Assembly: GCA_027625915.1 (NCBI GenBank)
Contig: JANTQA010000042.1
Location: 2,368,001 to 2,432,000, forward strand
Length of the DNA stretch: 64,000 nt
Direction of reading: 5' to 3'
Source of the DNA: Anaeramoeba flamelloides
Lineage: Eukaryota > Metamonada > Anaeramoebidae
Shown here: positions 23,023 to 34,513 of the stretch, piece by piece
Position numbering within the stretch: position 1 is the stretch's first letter
Layout of the letters: each line of letters begins with the position of its first letter
Translations under genes and position numbers: made by a program
The notes under the pieces: model-generated
Told to the model about the DNA's origin: nothing
The model's input: only the letters and a program-made list of their open reading frames with translations
Database searches by the model: none

Positions 23023-23114
23023 ATATAATGAAATATTTTTATTTTTTCAAATAAATATCCCTTTTGTTTTAATTTTTTTTTTCAAAAGAAAAAAGAAAGA
23101 AAAAGATTCACAAA

Positions 23115-26100
23115 ATGAGAAAGAACACAACAATTGCTGTGACAATATTTCTAGCATTGTTTCTAACATTTCTTGAAGCAGCGATTATTGGCATTGATTT
23201 CGGAACTGAGAGCACAAAAATATCTGTTCAAGATTTCCAAAGGCCATTGCAGATTGCACTTACACCTTCGTCTCAACGATCAGCATTTCAGCAAATATCT
23301 TTTGCGGATGGCGAAAGGCTTTTTGGAAGCGAAGCAAATTCTGTCTCTCTTAAGAACCCAGAGCATACAATTACAAATTTAAAACAGATTTTACAACTAA
23401 ATGACGAAGAAATTTTGCAACAAATATCGGGTCTCGAGTTTCAACATTTGTTTGACAGCGAAACAAAAACAATTTACATGACACTAAATGACGAGCACAA
23501 TTTGTTTGGGCTATGTGAAACCGAAAGTGAAACGGAAAGAGAAAGTCAAAGTGATACAGAAAAAGAGCAAGAACAAGAACAGGAACAAGAACAAGGACAA
23601 GAACAAGAAATTGAAAGTCTCACGAAAGAAGAATGTAAATTCCAATTAAGTGGAGAAGAGGTTGTCGGTATGTTTCTCCAACACGTGCAAGGAATCGCTA
23701 TGAGCTATTTAAAAATTGAAGACAAAAAAAAAGTCAAGGATTGTGTAATTACTGTCCCAAGCTACTTTGGACAAAAAGAAAGAAGGTCCTTATTAGACGC
23801 AGCTAAAATTGCCAATTTAAATGTGATGTCACTTATGAACGATCACTCTGCATTTGCGATGAGGTATGCATCAAACCAATTATCCAAATTAAAGGAACAC
23901 AAAAAGCTCAATTTGCTTCTCTTGGATGTTGGTGCTGGTTCAACAGTTTCCAGTCTCATCGAATTCCAAGCGATTGAAAAGGCCTCGATGATTAAAGGAA
24001 GAAATAGGACGTCTGTTCGAATCAAAGTATTAAGTACAAGCTGGAATTTAGATCTCTCTGGGAATGCAATTGATGAAAAAATATTACAATACTTAATCAA
24101 GCAATTTGATAAAGAGAACGAAGGCAAATTCCCGATTGGCGACTTTAAAAGATCAATTCAAGAATCGCCTTTATCTGTTCGTAAATTAAAAAAAATAGTT
24201 CCAAAATTAAAATCCGTCCTTAGTGTCAACACGCAGGCCTTTCAGTACATCGACAATTTAATTGAAGGGGTTGATTGGAATATCAAGATTAGTCGAAAGG
24301 AATTGGAAGAAATTGGAAAAGATTTGTGGCCAAAAATTAGTTTGCCAATAGTTGAATCGATCACAAAGGCGAAAATAAGCAAGGAGGACATTGATAGCAT
24401 CGAATTAGTTGGGGGATCTGCGAGGATCCCTATCATCCAAAAGGGGATTTTGAATTTCTTTGAAAACCGCCTCGAATTGAAAAAAAGTATTAATTTTGAT
24501 GAAGGTGCAACATTAGGGGCTGGTTTGTATGCTGCAAGTTTAAGTTCGCAGTTTAGAGTTCCAGATTTAACTATTTTGGATTCGCCAATGTTAGATATTA
24601 CCCTCAAATATAAAATGTTAAATGATAACCAAGAAGAAATTGAAAAAAAATTAGTGATCTTTTCACAAAAAGATTATTTACCAATTACCAAAAAATTTAA
24701 ATTTAAAAATTTCGACGATGTTTTAAAAATGAATATTTTTGAAGGCAAGAAGGAAAAGCCATTATTAAAAATTAAATTTACAAAATTAAAGCAAATACTA
24801 AGTGATTATAACTATGATTCTAGTTCTGAAGAAAAGCCTTATATCATTTTATCATTAAAAATCAATCAAAACGGATTAATTGAAATAATAGATAATAAAT
24901 TAATTTTCCAATTTGCAAAGGAAAACGAAGATCAAGATCAAGATCAAAAACAAGAAGATGAACAAGAGGACGACGAGGATGAATTAGAAATAGAAAATGA
25001 AAATGAAAATGAAAATGAAAAAAAAAAAAATAAAGATCCAAAAATTTATCCCTTCAAAGAGTATAAAAACAAAAGATATGTAAATTTAAGAAAAGTAAGG
25101 AAAATCGAAATACTTGGGAAAACAAAGTTAAATAAAAAGCAATTAAAGGAATCTAAAAATATATTAAAGCACTTTGAGGACATGGATTTAGATTTCCAAA
25201 AAAAAATATCAATTCAAAATGAATTGGAATCAAAAATTTATGAGCTAAATGAAAAGGTTAATTACGAATTCAAAGAGGAACTTCAAAAATACTCAACCGA
25301 GGAAGAATATAATAAAATAATGGAAACTTTGAAGGAAAATCAAGAATTTCTCGATGAGCTTAATATTAATCCAACCCTCAAAAATTCACTTACAACAGAT
25401 GACTATCAATCCACAATTGATCAAATTAAAGAAAACACAGAAAATGTTTTCGAAAGAATTAAAGAAAAAATTGAATTGCCAAATGCATTTCAAGAGATTG
25501 GAAAAAAAATAACTCAAAGTAAAAAGGAATTTTTAGAATTGAAAAAAACAAAATATTACATTACAAAAAAAAAAAGTAAAGAATTTTTGGATTTTTTGAA
25601 AAAAACTAAAAAATGGGTTGATGAAAATAATAAAAAATTTAAGAAATTAAAAGACACCGAGGATTTCAATCTTGAATCAAAAGTAATTTTTGATAAAATC
25701 GAGACCATTGGCAAGCGCATTGAGGGTTTAAAGAAAAAGCCAGATGCAAAGCCAACAAAATGGGAATTTAAAGATGGGCAAGTAATAACAGTTCCAGACA
25801 ATGATCCAGAAAAGCAAATAGAATACTTAGACACAAAAATTGAATGGAAAGAAAATAAAATTAAGATCATTAAAAACGAAATAAATGAGCACAAAAAGGA
25901 AATCACAAATATTGATGACGAAAAAAAGAAAAGGAAAATTACAAAATTAATTAACCAAAAAAGCAGAAATGCCGATTTATTAAAAGAGAAAATATCGAAA
26001 TTAAGAAGAGAAAAAACCTTGATAAAAAGGGATTCACAAAAGAAACCCAAAATACCTAAAGACGATAGATGGAACGGGCTTACAGAAGACGATATAAGAA

Positions 26101-26195
26101 AAATCGCCGAACAAAGATTAGAAGAAATGGAAAAGGATAAATCAGATTCAGACCAAGATTCAGACAATGAAAATAATATGCATGATGAATTATAA
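23115..26195 (+). CDS. HYOU1: ER Hsp110/GRP170-type chaperone (HYOU1/Lhs1)
   Basis: 1026 residues, single exon. The N-terminal 22 residues are a signal peptide (hydrophobic core VTIFLALFLTFL). The Hsp70-type ATPase domain follows: IIGIDFGTESTKI (phosphate 1) at about 24, ITVPSYFGQKERR at about 213, LLLDVGAGSTVSS (phosphate 2) at about 267 and IELVGGSARIP at about 430. A Glu/Gln-rich insert (residues about 135-168) interrupts the ATPase domain. A beta substrate domain, an acidic loop (about 602-640) and a long charged helical C-terminus are the layout of Hsp110/GRP170 rather than BiP. The protein ends in HDEL, an ER-retrieval signal. In animals and yeast this protein is the nucleotide exchange factor for BiP/Kar2 and holds unfolded chains in the ER lumen. 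Length is close to human HYOU1 (about 1000). The start is the first ATG and is directly followed by the signal peptide. Confidence 0.93.
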   Translation: MRKNTTIAVTIFLALFLTFLEAAIIGIDFGTESTKISVQDFQRPLQIALTPSSQRSAFQQISFADGERLFGSEANSVSLKNPEHTITNLKQILQLNDEEILQQISGLEFQHLFDSETKTIYMTLNDEHNLFGLCETESETERESQSDTEKEQEQEQEQEQGQEQEIESLTKEECKFQLSGEEVVGMFLQHVQGIAMSYLKIEDKKKVKDCVITVPSYFGQKERRSLLDAAKIANLNVMSLMNDHSAFAMRYASNQLSKLKEHKKLNLLLLDVGAGSTVSSLIEFQAIEKASMIKGRNRTSVRIKVLSTSWNLDLSGNAIDEKILQYLIKQFDKENEGKFPIGDFKRSIQESPLSVRKLKKIVPKLKSVLSVNTQAFQYIDNLIEGVDWNIKISRKELEEIGKDLWPKISLPIVESITKAKISKEDIDSIELVGGSARIPIIQKGILNFFENRLELKKSINFDEGATLGAGLYAASLSSQFRVPDLTILDSPMLDITLKYKMLNDNQEEIEKKLVIFSQKDYLPITKKFKFKNFDDVLKMNIFEGKKEKPLLKIKFTKLKQILSDYNYDSSSEEKPYIILSLKINQNGLIEIIDNKLIFQFAKENEDQDQDQKQEDEQEDDEDELEIENENENENEKKKNKDPKIYPFKEYKNKRYVNLRKVRKIEILGKTKLNKKQLKESKNILKHFEDMDLDFQKKISIQNELESKIYELNEKVNYEFKEELQKYSTEEEYNKIMETLKENQEFLDELNINPTLKNSLTTDDYQSTIDQIKENTENVFERIKEKIELPNAFQEIGKKITQSKKEFLELKKTKYYITKKKSKEFLDFLKKTKKWVDENNKKFKKLKDTEDFNLESKVIFDKIETIGKRIEGLKKKPDAKPTKWEFKDGQVITVPDNDPEKQIEYLDTKIEWKENKIKIIKNEINEHKKEITNIDDEKKKRKITKLINQKSRNADLLKEKISKLRREKTLIKRDSQKKPKIPKDDRWNGLTEDDIRKIAEQRLEEMEKDKSDSDQDSDNENNMHDEL

Positions 26196-27289
26196 GTTAG
26201 AAAATTTTGGAGACAATTATAAGAAATAAGCGGGGAATAGAGATGAAGAATAGGAAAGGCAAAGAATTGTTAATTTTTATCATTTTTATTTATTTATGAA
26301 TTAAAAATAATCAAAAAATCAGTTTTATATCTATATATACAATAGGTTCGTTTTATAAATACATTATAGTAAAACATGATTAATAATAATCATTTTTTTT
26401 TTTAATTCTTTTTTTTTTTTTTAGGTTAAATTAGTTTTGAAAACAATTTTTTAAGGAAGAAGGCTTTTCAAAATATTTTTTTTTGATAAATTCTAAACAA
26501 TTTGTTTTTTTATTGAAAGAAGAGAGTAAATAAAGAATAAAATTATCAAAATAGAGTAAGTACCACTTTTAATACAAAACATTGAACAAAAATGAAGGCT
26601 CAAAAATAATTACAAATTAAGGGATCAGTACTCTACAGCAACAGAGCAAAATTTTATCCTGTGTCATTGGTTATATTCTCTGCTTACAAATTTTGTATAT
26701 GTGAGAAGTTTCAAAAAATTCTGATCTACTAAATAACCTAAAAAAGAATTTTTTTTTTCCATTTTTTTCTGAAAATGAAAACCTTTAAAAACATTTGGTT
26801 TCTTACTTTATAACAAGTTTTTACCCCATTTAATGTATTTTTGATCATTATTTATCAATAACAAATCTTTGTTGCCAGGAATATTAATATAAAGAATTTT
26901 TTTTTTTTTTTTTTAAAATAATTCCATTGGTTAACCTAAAAATAATTGATTAATTCAACCAATTGAAAAATAATTTTATCATTTTAAGAAGAATTTTTAT
27001 AGTCATAAAATTATTAAAGTCATTTAAAAATTTTACCAAGAAATTATGTTTTTTGTTCTAAGATGAAATTTCAATTTTCAAAATAAATATATACAAAGAT
27101 ATTTGGGAATTTTGTAGTTTTATCCTTCAAAATTCAAAATAATTTTTTTCTGATAAAAAATGATTTAAATTATTGGAAGGATTCTTTTAAATAAGACACT
27201 ATAAATGGTTAAAAAAATATTTCAAAATTGAAAATTTTTTTTGCAATTTTTTTTTTTTTATTTTTTAAAAAAACAAGAAATAAGTTTTT

Positions 27290-27700
27290 TAAAACCTTAT
27301 CGAATTTCAAATTTTTGCGAAATAGATTTCAATTTAATTGAGAAACTTTCGTTAAACTTCTATCAAATATTTATTTATTAAATCAACTAGAATTCAATTA
27401 GTTTGATTTTCTGAGATTTATATTGCAATATTAATTATTAACAATAATAACACCAATAAAATGTTTTATTTCAAAATCGCCCTTTCCAATATAAAACCAA
27501 AAATATGTTTTACAATTTTCCAGAATTAACTAAATTGTGAATTAAAGTAATATGTTACTTTTTGTTGTTTTATTTTGGAAACAGGTGAATTTTGTATTTT
27601 AAAAAAGAGACTCAAATTAATAATTTGTTTAGAGACAAGGTTAACTCCACTATCTCATAAATCAAAAAAAAAAAACTAATTACAAAACAATTTTTTTTCA
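27290..27700 (+). repeat. Rep-F dispersed repeat, copy 2
   Basis: It aligns by eye with 2900-3350, ending with AATTAATAATTTGTTTAGAG, GGTTAACTCC and CTCATAA in place of AATTAATAAATTGTTTAGAT, TGTTAACACA and TTCATAA. Confidence 0.45.
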
Positions 27701-28489
27701 ATACCTGTACAAATACTTTATTTTATTCTTAAAAAATATTACCCCTTTAATGCTAAAATTTTGGATTTCAGTAAAATATTTTGGTAAAAAAAAATCCAAC
27801 TTTTGGTCTTTATCTTAAGATTGTTTTAAGCCTTAATTTTGGTTCTGAGTTCTATCTCAAAAAATCTAATGGACTGTAAATAAAAAAACGAAAATAAAAA
27901 TAAATAATTTATTACAATTTATTTTGATAATATTTTTTATAACTAGAGATTACTAAATTTTGTTAAAAACAAAAAAAGAAGTAAAATTTTATTAAATAAT
28001 ATTAAAAAAAGAAAGTTGAGCTTTCAAAAAAATGAATTGTTAATACAATAAAGTTTTTAAACTTCACCATCTTATTCTTTCCATCTTATTGAATACAAAA
28101 ATGGTAAATAATTTCATCAATTTTCTTTCTTTTTTTTTTTTTTAATAATCTTTTCAAATTATAAATTTATGTTTAGAAATGTCTTTTTTCGTTAAAAGGT
28201 ACTTTTTTATGAGATAAATGAGATACCTTGTTATAAAAAAATATTCCCAATGAAATGGATTTTTGAAAAATCAATATAAAGTTAAAGAGGTGATAATTCT
28301 CTCCTTTAAATACATAAAAAAATTAAATTCTAAAAATTTGGACACAATTTAAACAGTTGAAAGAATAACAAATACAATTTACATTCAATTTAATTTTTTA
28401 AAAAAAGTTGTTAAAAGAATTTTGATTTTACCAACTATTTTTTTATATTGTCTAACTTTTGTGATTTTTTTTCATTTCCTTTTTTCCAT

Positions 28490-28692
28490 TTACAGTCAGT
28501 TCCACTTTTAAGACACAAACTTTCAACGAAATTTAAGGCACAAAAAATTCTCAAATTAAGGCACAAAATTTGGAATTATTTTTTTTACAATTTATTTTTA
28601 CTAGAATTTGAATTTTGTGCCTTAATTTGAGATTTTTTTTGTGCCTTAAATTTCGTTAAAAGTTTGTGCCTTAAAAGTGAAACTGACTGTAA
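28490..28692. repeat. Near-perfect terminal inverted repeat element
   Basis: The ends are TTACAGTCAGTT and AACTGACTGTAA. Arms of about 80 bp carry GTGCCTTAA (or its complement) three times each with spacers AAATTTCGTT and AATTTGAGA. Only a few mismatches separate the arms, around a loop of about 40 bp. It is the least decayed foldback in the window, which suggests recent activity. The plus-strand frame at 28448-28630 runs through it and is not a gene. Confidence 0.8.
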
Positions 28693-28764
28693 GTAATGTG
28701 TTTCTTTAGATCTGGTATTTTTTTTTCCAATCGATAATAGAAGGTTAATATTGAGTTTATGATA

Positions 28765-29016
28765 TTGAAAAAGTAGATAAATTTAGTTGATGGTATCTTA
28801 TAATTTGATCGATCAATAACGTTTGGAGGAATTTAAACAAATTAACTGATACATTTTTTTATTCAGCTCATTTCATCATTTTGAACAGAATTGTTTTTAT
28901 TTTTTCTTTTTCTTTTTTTTTCTTTTATTTGGTTAAATATGATTATATAAAAATTATATATACTAGGAAGATTAAAATCTGGTTTAATATTAGGTTGGTA
29001 AAATTAAAATAATTTG

Positions 29017-29018
<2 letters not shown>
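28765..29018 (-). repeat. Rep-C dispersed repeat, copy 4 (reverse)
   Basis: TTAGTTGATGGTATCTTATA, TTTGATCGATCAATAACG and CAGCTCATTTCATCATTTTG are complements of the Rep-C words in the same relative order. It runs directly into an (AT)n tract. Confidence 0.55.

Positions 29019-29050
<32 letters not shown>
29019..29050. repeat. (AT)n microsatellite
   Basis: Uninterrupted TA tract abutting the end of the reverse Rep-C copy. Confidence 0.9.
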
Positions 29051-29054
<4 letters not shown>

Positions 29055-29319
29055 ATTTTTTTAGTGTCTAAATATTTATATTGAGGTTTACTTTAATAAT
29101 ATATGTAATTAACAGGATTTATGTCTATTTCAAAGAGAATATAGTTTATTGTTATTGTTTACCTTTATTAAAGTTTAATGTCCCCGAAAAGTGAAAAAAA
29201 GTTTTTCTTGTAAGATAAGTGGTAGCAAATTATTTTGGTTATTAGCTGATGGGTTATCAACCTCAAATTAATTTTAATAGTGGTTAACAAATGAATTTTT
29301 TTTTTTTTTTTTCTCTCAG

Positions 29320-29474
29320 AATTCCGATAAGAAGAGCGTAAGACTAATAAATTGGTAAGTATTTATAAAAAATGTGATTTACGTGTCATAAATTGAAATT
29401 GCTATTTAGATTTGTATGTTTTTTGTGTATTTTTAATTTTTTTCATTTTTTTTTTTTAGTTAATTGGTTAAAAG
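29320..29474 (+). other. Two short segments framed by strong splice sites
   Basis: A 35-nt segment (29320-29354) follows a long T-run ending CTCTCAG and is followed by GTAAGT. A 15-nt segment (29460-29474) follows a T-run ending TTTAG and is followed by GTAAAT. Joined, the only long-open phase meets a stop at once, so if spliced this would be a non-coding or 5' leader transcript. Chance is possible in T-rich DNA. Confidence 0.2.
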
Positions 29475-29908
29475 GTAAATAAAATTTTCAATTAATAATC
29501 CAAGAACCATTAAATATTTGTTTTAACAATTATCTTTGAATTTATCATCTTACACTCACCAAATCTCACTTTGGAAAATAAAAGAAAAATTTTATTTTTT
29601 ATTAAAAATTAAATTTATATGAAAAGTAAGATAGATCAACTCAGAACCAAAATAAAATGACTCTACACCTAATTTAATTTTCTTTTTCCTTTTACAATTT
29701 TGTAAACCTTAAGAAACCAAAAGTATATTTACTTATTGTTTATTTTGCATCTTTGATCATTTAAAGGGTAAGCTTTCAATGAAAAAATAAATGTACCTTA
29801 TTTTGTAAGTGAATTATAGGAAGTTAGTCAGTATTATTTTTAAAATAGTCATTTATAAGACGTTTTCTATTATATTTTGAGCAATAAGTGGCGGATAAAT
29901 TGAGAAAA

Positions 29909-29910
<2 letters not shown>

Positions 29911-29951
<41 letters not shown>
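29911..29951. repeat. (AT)n microsatellite
   Basis: Uninterrupted AT tract of about 40 bp in gene-free DNA. Confidence 0.9.
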
Positions 29952-29954
<3 letters not shown>

Positions 29955-31217
29955 TATTTCTTGTTTATTATTTTACGTTTATAGCTATCAAAAAAGCAAA
30001 TTAATCATCTCATCTTTTTTTACAGATTTCTTTTGGAAACACCAACCAATATTTATAATCTTTTATTTTAAACAGGAATCACAAATAGAAAATTTATTGA
30101 AGAATTTGACCAATTGATATTCAATTTAAACTTTACCATTAAAAAAAATAACAATTTCCTAATTAAATAAAAAAGGTTAGATTTTTTGAGAATTTATATC
30201 AAGTAAAAATACAAATCAGGTGATCTTAATTATTTTTCCGAAAATTGATATTGGAAATATTTTTAATTGTGTTTTACAACATCTTTTTATATCAACCCCT
30301 TAATAATATAAACCATATTTTTTGACAATTTTACAAAAAAAAAAAAAAAAAAAAAGATAATATTTTAATTATTTAAAATATAGACTATTAATCAAACCAA
30401 CTCTCGATTAAAAAAGTTATAAAAAAAGGTCTATTGACACAACTAATTAAATCGATTTTGTAATTTAAATATTTAGGGTAAATATTTTTATAAAAAATTT
30501 TTTTATTAATAAAAAGGATTACAAACTAGAAGATAAATGAAAATAAGATAAGAAAGTGAAATATTCAAAATCATAAAAAAATTATATATTAATAATAAAC
30601 AATCTTGTTATGGTTTTAACCATTATTTCTAAAAGAGTAAGTCGAACCCCTACACCAAAAAAAAAAAAAAAAAAGGTAAATTTAGGTTTCTGATCTTATG
30701 AAAAGCTAAACAGACTAAATTAATGATTAGCTTTTAATAAGTGTTTTTTCTTTAAAATAATTTTATTATGATTATTTACAAAGAGTATGAGGATAAAAAA
30801 ACAAGATACAAAAATAGAGATATTTAGTAAATGAATAATTTTTTGATTCGTTAAAGGTTAATAAATTTTCATGATAGATCTGATTTAGTTCATTGTTAAA
30901 GGTATTATTTAATAAAGGTAACGAAAAAAAAAAAAAAAAAACAAAGATTAATATGTAAACAAGTATGAGGAAAGATAAAAAAAAAAATAAGGAAATGAAT
31001 AAAAAACTCAAAAATAAAGAAAGAATTTCTTCTTATTATTTATTAATAATCAAAATATTTATCCAAAAAAATTTCCAATAATGAATTGGAAAAATAAATA
31101 TATTTTTTGGAAATTCTTATTAATTTAATAATTAGATTTTTGTATTTATTAATATACATAAAATAATAATAATAATAATAAAAATAAAATAAAAATAAAA
31201 AGCAATGAGATTGTGAT

Positions 31218-32405
31218 TTATTTATTATACCCAAAAACTTTTAAGTGCTTCGCCAAGTTAGTTAAATCGAGAATTGGATTTTGAATTTCTTTTTTCAAAT
31301 TCATAACAAATTTGTTAATCGATTTTAATCCGCGTTTTCTAACTAATTGGAATATTGAAATTCTTATTGTATTATTGATCATGAATTCTTCGTAGTTAGT
31401 TTTTTTGATATCTAAATTTGCTTTTGTTAATAAGCTACACAATTGAAACACTTTAGAAATGGATCCCTCTTTTGAATAAATTTTCAAAAGTTTTAAGCAA
31501 ATGCAAAACGTCAATGGATCCAATTGCTTTGAAATTTTTAAAGAATGGAAATAATTTGTTTTTGCATCCTTTGTTTGGTATAATCTTAAACACAAATCGC
31601 CCACTCTTTCCCAATCGACCGGCGTGCGGTATTCTGGGTTATTTTCAATTAATTGGGTGTGTTCTTGCTCATATTTAATTTCTGTATAGATTTTTACTTC
31701 ATTATATAGCACATTAAATAAATAATCAAACCATATTTCATAATTAAACTGATGAATTAAAAATATTTTTGCAAACGGTGCTGCTTTTGAAATAGATTTT
31801 TTATTTCGTTTTTTTTTCTTAATTTTTTTCTTTTCTTTCAGATTTTGGTTTTTTGGTCCAGTGTAATTATAAGAGTCTTTTATATTATTATCCTTTTCAT
31901 TTTTATTTGTTTTTTTGATTTTAATCAGTTCATAAATCATTTTTTTTTCTTTTGAATTATTACCCTTTTGTATTTCCCCTTTTTCTTTATTAAAATTTTC
32001 AAATTTAGACTCAGTTTTATTTAACCAATTGGATTTTAAATTCCATTCAAATTGATTTTTATTTAAATGGCTGGTTCTTATATTGGAATTGTTCTCGCCA
32101 TATTCATTATCATTGTTTGAGAAATAATCTTCTGGTTCCGAATCAGACAAATTTTCTTCAAAATCAGCTTCATATCCTAAACTTTCATTGTTATTTTTTT
32201 TATTTTTAATTTTATTTTCATTAAATTTGAAATTTTTCGGATTTAAAAATTGATTATCTAACTCGAAATTAAAGTCTTCACCTTGTTTAATTATTTTTTT
32301 GAATGGTTTGCCACAAAGTTTAAACATAATATCAAAATCTTCTTCATTATTTTCATTATTGATATTATTATTATTATTATTGTTGTTGTTGTTATTATTA
32401 TTATT

Positions 32406-32450
<45 letters not shown>

Positions 32451-34513
32451 AATATTGTTGTTATTATTAATATTATTAATATTATTATTATTATTAATAC
32501 TATTACTATTATTATGATTATTTGTTTTTTTTTATTTGTTAGTTTTCTATTTTTAGATTCTATTCTATCTTCATTTTCATCTTCTTTTTCATTTTTTTCA
32601 TGAAATTGATTTTCAATTTTCCAATTTTCAAAATTTTCTTTCTTAATCCGATCACCAAAAGATAATGTTTTTTCTTTTATTTCCCTTTCATTCGAATCAA
32701 TTTTCATAAATTCAAAAACTTCACTTCTAATTTGTAATAATGATTTCCAACCTAAAATATGATATAATTTACAAAGAATTGAATAAATTTTTAAATTAGT
32801 TTTATCTTCTAATAATCCACCTGGTAAATAAGCTAGAACACTAGAATTATTTCTCGAGTGCCTAATATGCTCTAAAGTATTTCTCCAACCAGATTCTAAT
32901 CTAGATTTCAAAGGAAGTGTGATTCTTAAAGGATTTGGGCACAAATACGAAAGTTGATCAATTGTTTTTGAATTTTTATTATATCTCTGATTGTAGCTTC
33001 TTCTTCTTTTATTTTTTGTGCTATAGCCTTTAGTATTGCTCGACTTATGATAATTTTTTGTTTTGTTGTTCTTATTTCTTTGAATTTTTTTATAATTATG
33101 GTGCGATGGGCTAAGCAAATTTTGTAATTCTTCTTTCGACCTGCATGGTAAATGATTTAAAATTACTAACACCCTGTTATAATTCTTGTCTTTAATTAAG
33201 ACTTTAGCTAATAAATAATATGAACTTGGATGGAATGATAACAATCGTGCATATGAATTTGCCTCTTTCAGTGCTAATTGGATGTTATCACATTTAATTA
33301 AGGCTTTTATTCTGATCTTTTTTAATGATAATGATTGCGGTTGGATTTTTAAAGCGCCCTCGCAAAGAATTAGCGCTTGCTTATTCCGATTTGCCTTGAT
33401 TAAACTTTTTGCTATCGGGACGGCAAATTCTGCTGAAAATGGTAATAATTTCCAAAAAAAGCGCGCGCATTGTAAAAATCTGCAATCATTAAAAAAATAA
33501 TTAACAATCGCCTTTGTTAAAAGATTTCTTGACGCGTTTGGCAATTTAGTTGATCCTAATGGTGCAGAAAGCTGATATTTTATTTTTGAGACTTTTTTCT
33601 TTTTTTTATATTCTTTTTCCTTTTCTTTTTCTTCTTTTTGGGGTTGTTTTTTGTTTTGTTTTTCTTTTTGTGGTTTTTTTTCTTTTTGTGGTTGTTTTTC
33701 TTGTTTTTTGTTTTGTTTTTCATTTTCTTTTTCTTGATCTTTTTCAATGTACTTGTTTTTCTGGTTTTCTTTTTCTTGTTTTTGGTTTTTGTTTTTATTT
33801 TTATTTTCATTCTCATGGTCCCTTTGCTTTCCTCTTTTCTGTTTTGTTTCTGTTTTTTTTTCTTCAACCTTTGGGGTTTTTTTAGATTCAAAAATTGCCT
33901 GGAAGATCTTCGTAAAGATATCAAAAATTTTCTTTTCATTTTCTAAAGAATTTTTGATTCTGTAAATTCCTAAATCATTTAAAACAACAAGTGTTCTAAA
34001 TTGTTTAAAAAGTGGCGTAGAACAATATCTTCTGATAAACGAAGCAATAAACAATCTTTCCCATGCCGCTTTTTCTTCAAATTTATTTGACAAGGTAACT
34101 TTGTGGCCAGATAAGGAGAGCCAATAAGAATTGAATTTGCCAGGTAGGGAAAACTCAACACGTAAATCATATTTGGTTAAAGGATCGTAAGAGCAGTAAG
34201 TGCCTGAAACAATTTTGTAAGAAGATCTGTCAATTAAGGATCGCTTTTTTTCTTGTCGTGATAAGAGCGATCCAAAGTATGCAGCAATTGAACTTAAGCC
34301 TAAAGAAAAATCAAGGCCACACGTGTGGTGATAAAATCCCTGAAATTTGCTATTATTAGTTCCCTTTCCGCCTGTGTTGTGTTCTTTTATTAGATGAACA
34401 AGATCAGGGACATCGTATGTCTTTAAACAATAGTTTAATTGCGTTTGACGAGTGAGAATAGATTCTCCAATTGAAGACTCTACACACTCATAAAGATCAG
34501 AAATGCTGTCCAT
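31218..34513 (-). CDS. ChAPs-family (Bch1/Bud7-like) exomer-type TPR protein, one frame break
   Basis: About 1098 residues if one frame break near 32530 is bridged. The N-terminal part (residues 1-210) has DVPDLVHLIKEHNTG and GFYHHTCGLD, resembling the GPPDL...YHYVSG start of fungal ChAPs. A Lys/Glu/Gln/Asn low-complexity insert fills about 225-320. TPR-like helices follow (about 338-460, for example KQALILCEGALKIQPQS). After a poly-Asn tract, the C-terminal part contains FDYLFNVLYNEVKIYTEIK and DWERVGDLCLRLYQTKDA, matching the ChAPs TPR block before the C-terminus. ChAPs with Chs5 form exomer, an Arf1-dependent adaptor carrying selected membrane proteins from the trans-Golgi to the surface. 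The break sits in an A9 run (coding strand): one base more restores the downstream frame, so a homopolymer sequencing error is likely. The ATG at 34513 is preferred because upstream codons come from a poly-A run. Confidence 0.7.
32340..32520 (-). repeat. Poly-Asn-coding trinucleotide tract
   Basis: AAT/AAC codon runs (about 50 Asn with a few Ile and Ser) inside the ChAPs-like gene. Other frames give poly-Thr/Ile or poly-Leu and are shadows. Confidence 0.85.

Larger units (their letters stand above)
18436..23114. other. Gene-free stretch
   Basis: No coding frame beyond A/T-rich chance frames. It contains Rep-C (19480-19800), a compound trinucleotide tract (21297-21358), a Rep-H palindrome (21484-21650), Rep-D (21880-22330) and a 16-bp inverted repeat pair (22572-23022) in front of the HYOU1-like gene. 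Poly-A near 20803-20820. Confidence 0.65.
26196..31217. other. Gene-free stretch
   Basis: No supported coding region. It contains Rep-F (27290-27700), a near-perfect inverted-repeat element (28490-28692), Rep-C in reverse (28765-29018), two (AT)n tracts, and splice-site-flanked segments near 29320-29474. Frames at 30772-31011 and 31043-31234 are Phe/Tyr/Leu-rich chance frames. Confidence 0.65.

Noticed and set aside
28448-28630. 60-codon plus-strand frame
   Set aside because: It lies inside the inverted-repeat element 28490-28692.
32283-32603. Poly-Leu and poly-Val/Ile frames on the plus strand
   Set aside because: Antisense of the poly-Asn tract.
33550-33965. Phe/Leu-rich plus-strand and Lys-rich minus-strand frames
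   Set aside because: Out-of-phase readings of the Lys/Glu/Gln/Asn insert of the ChAPs-like gene.
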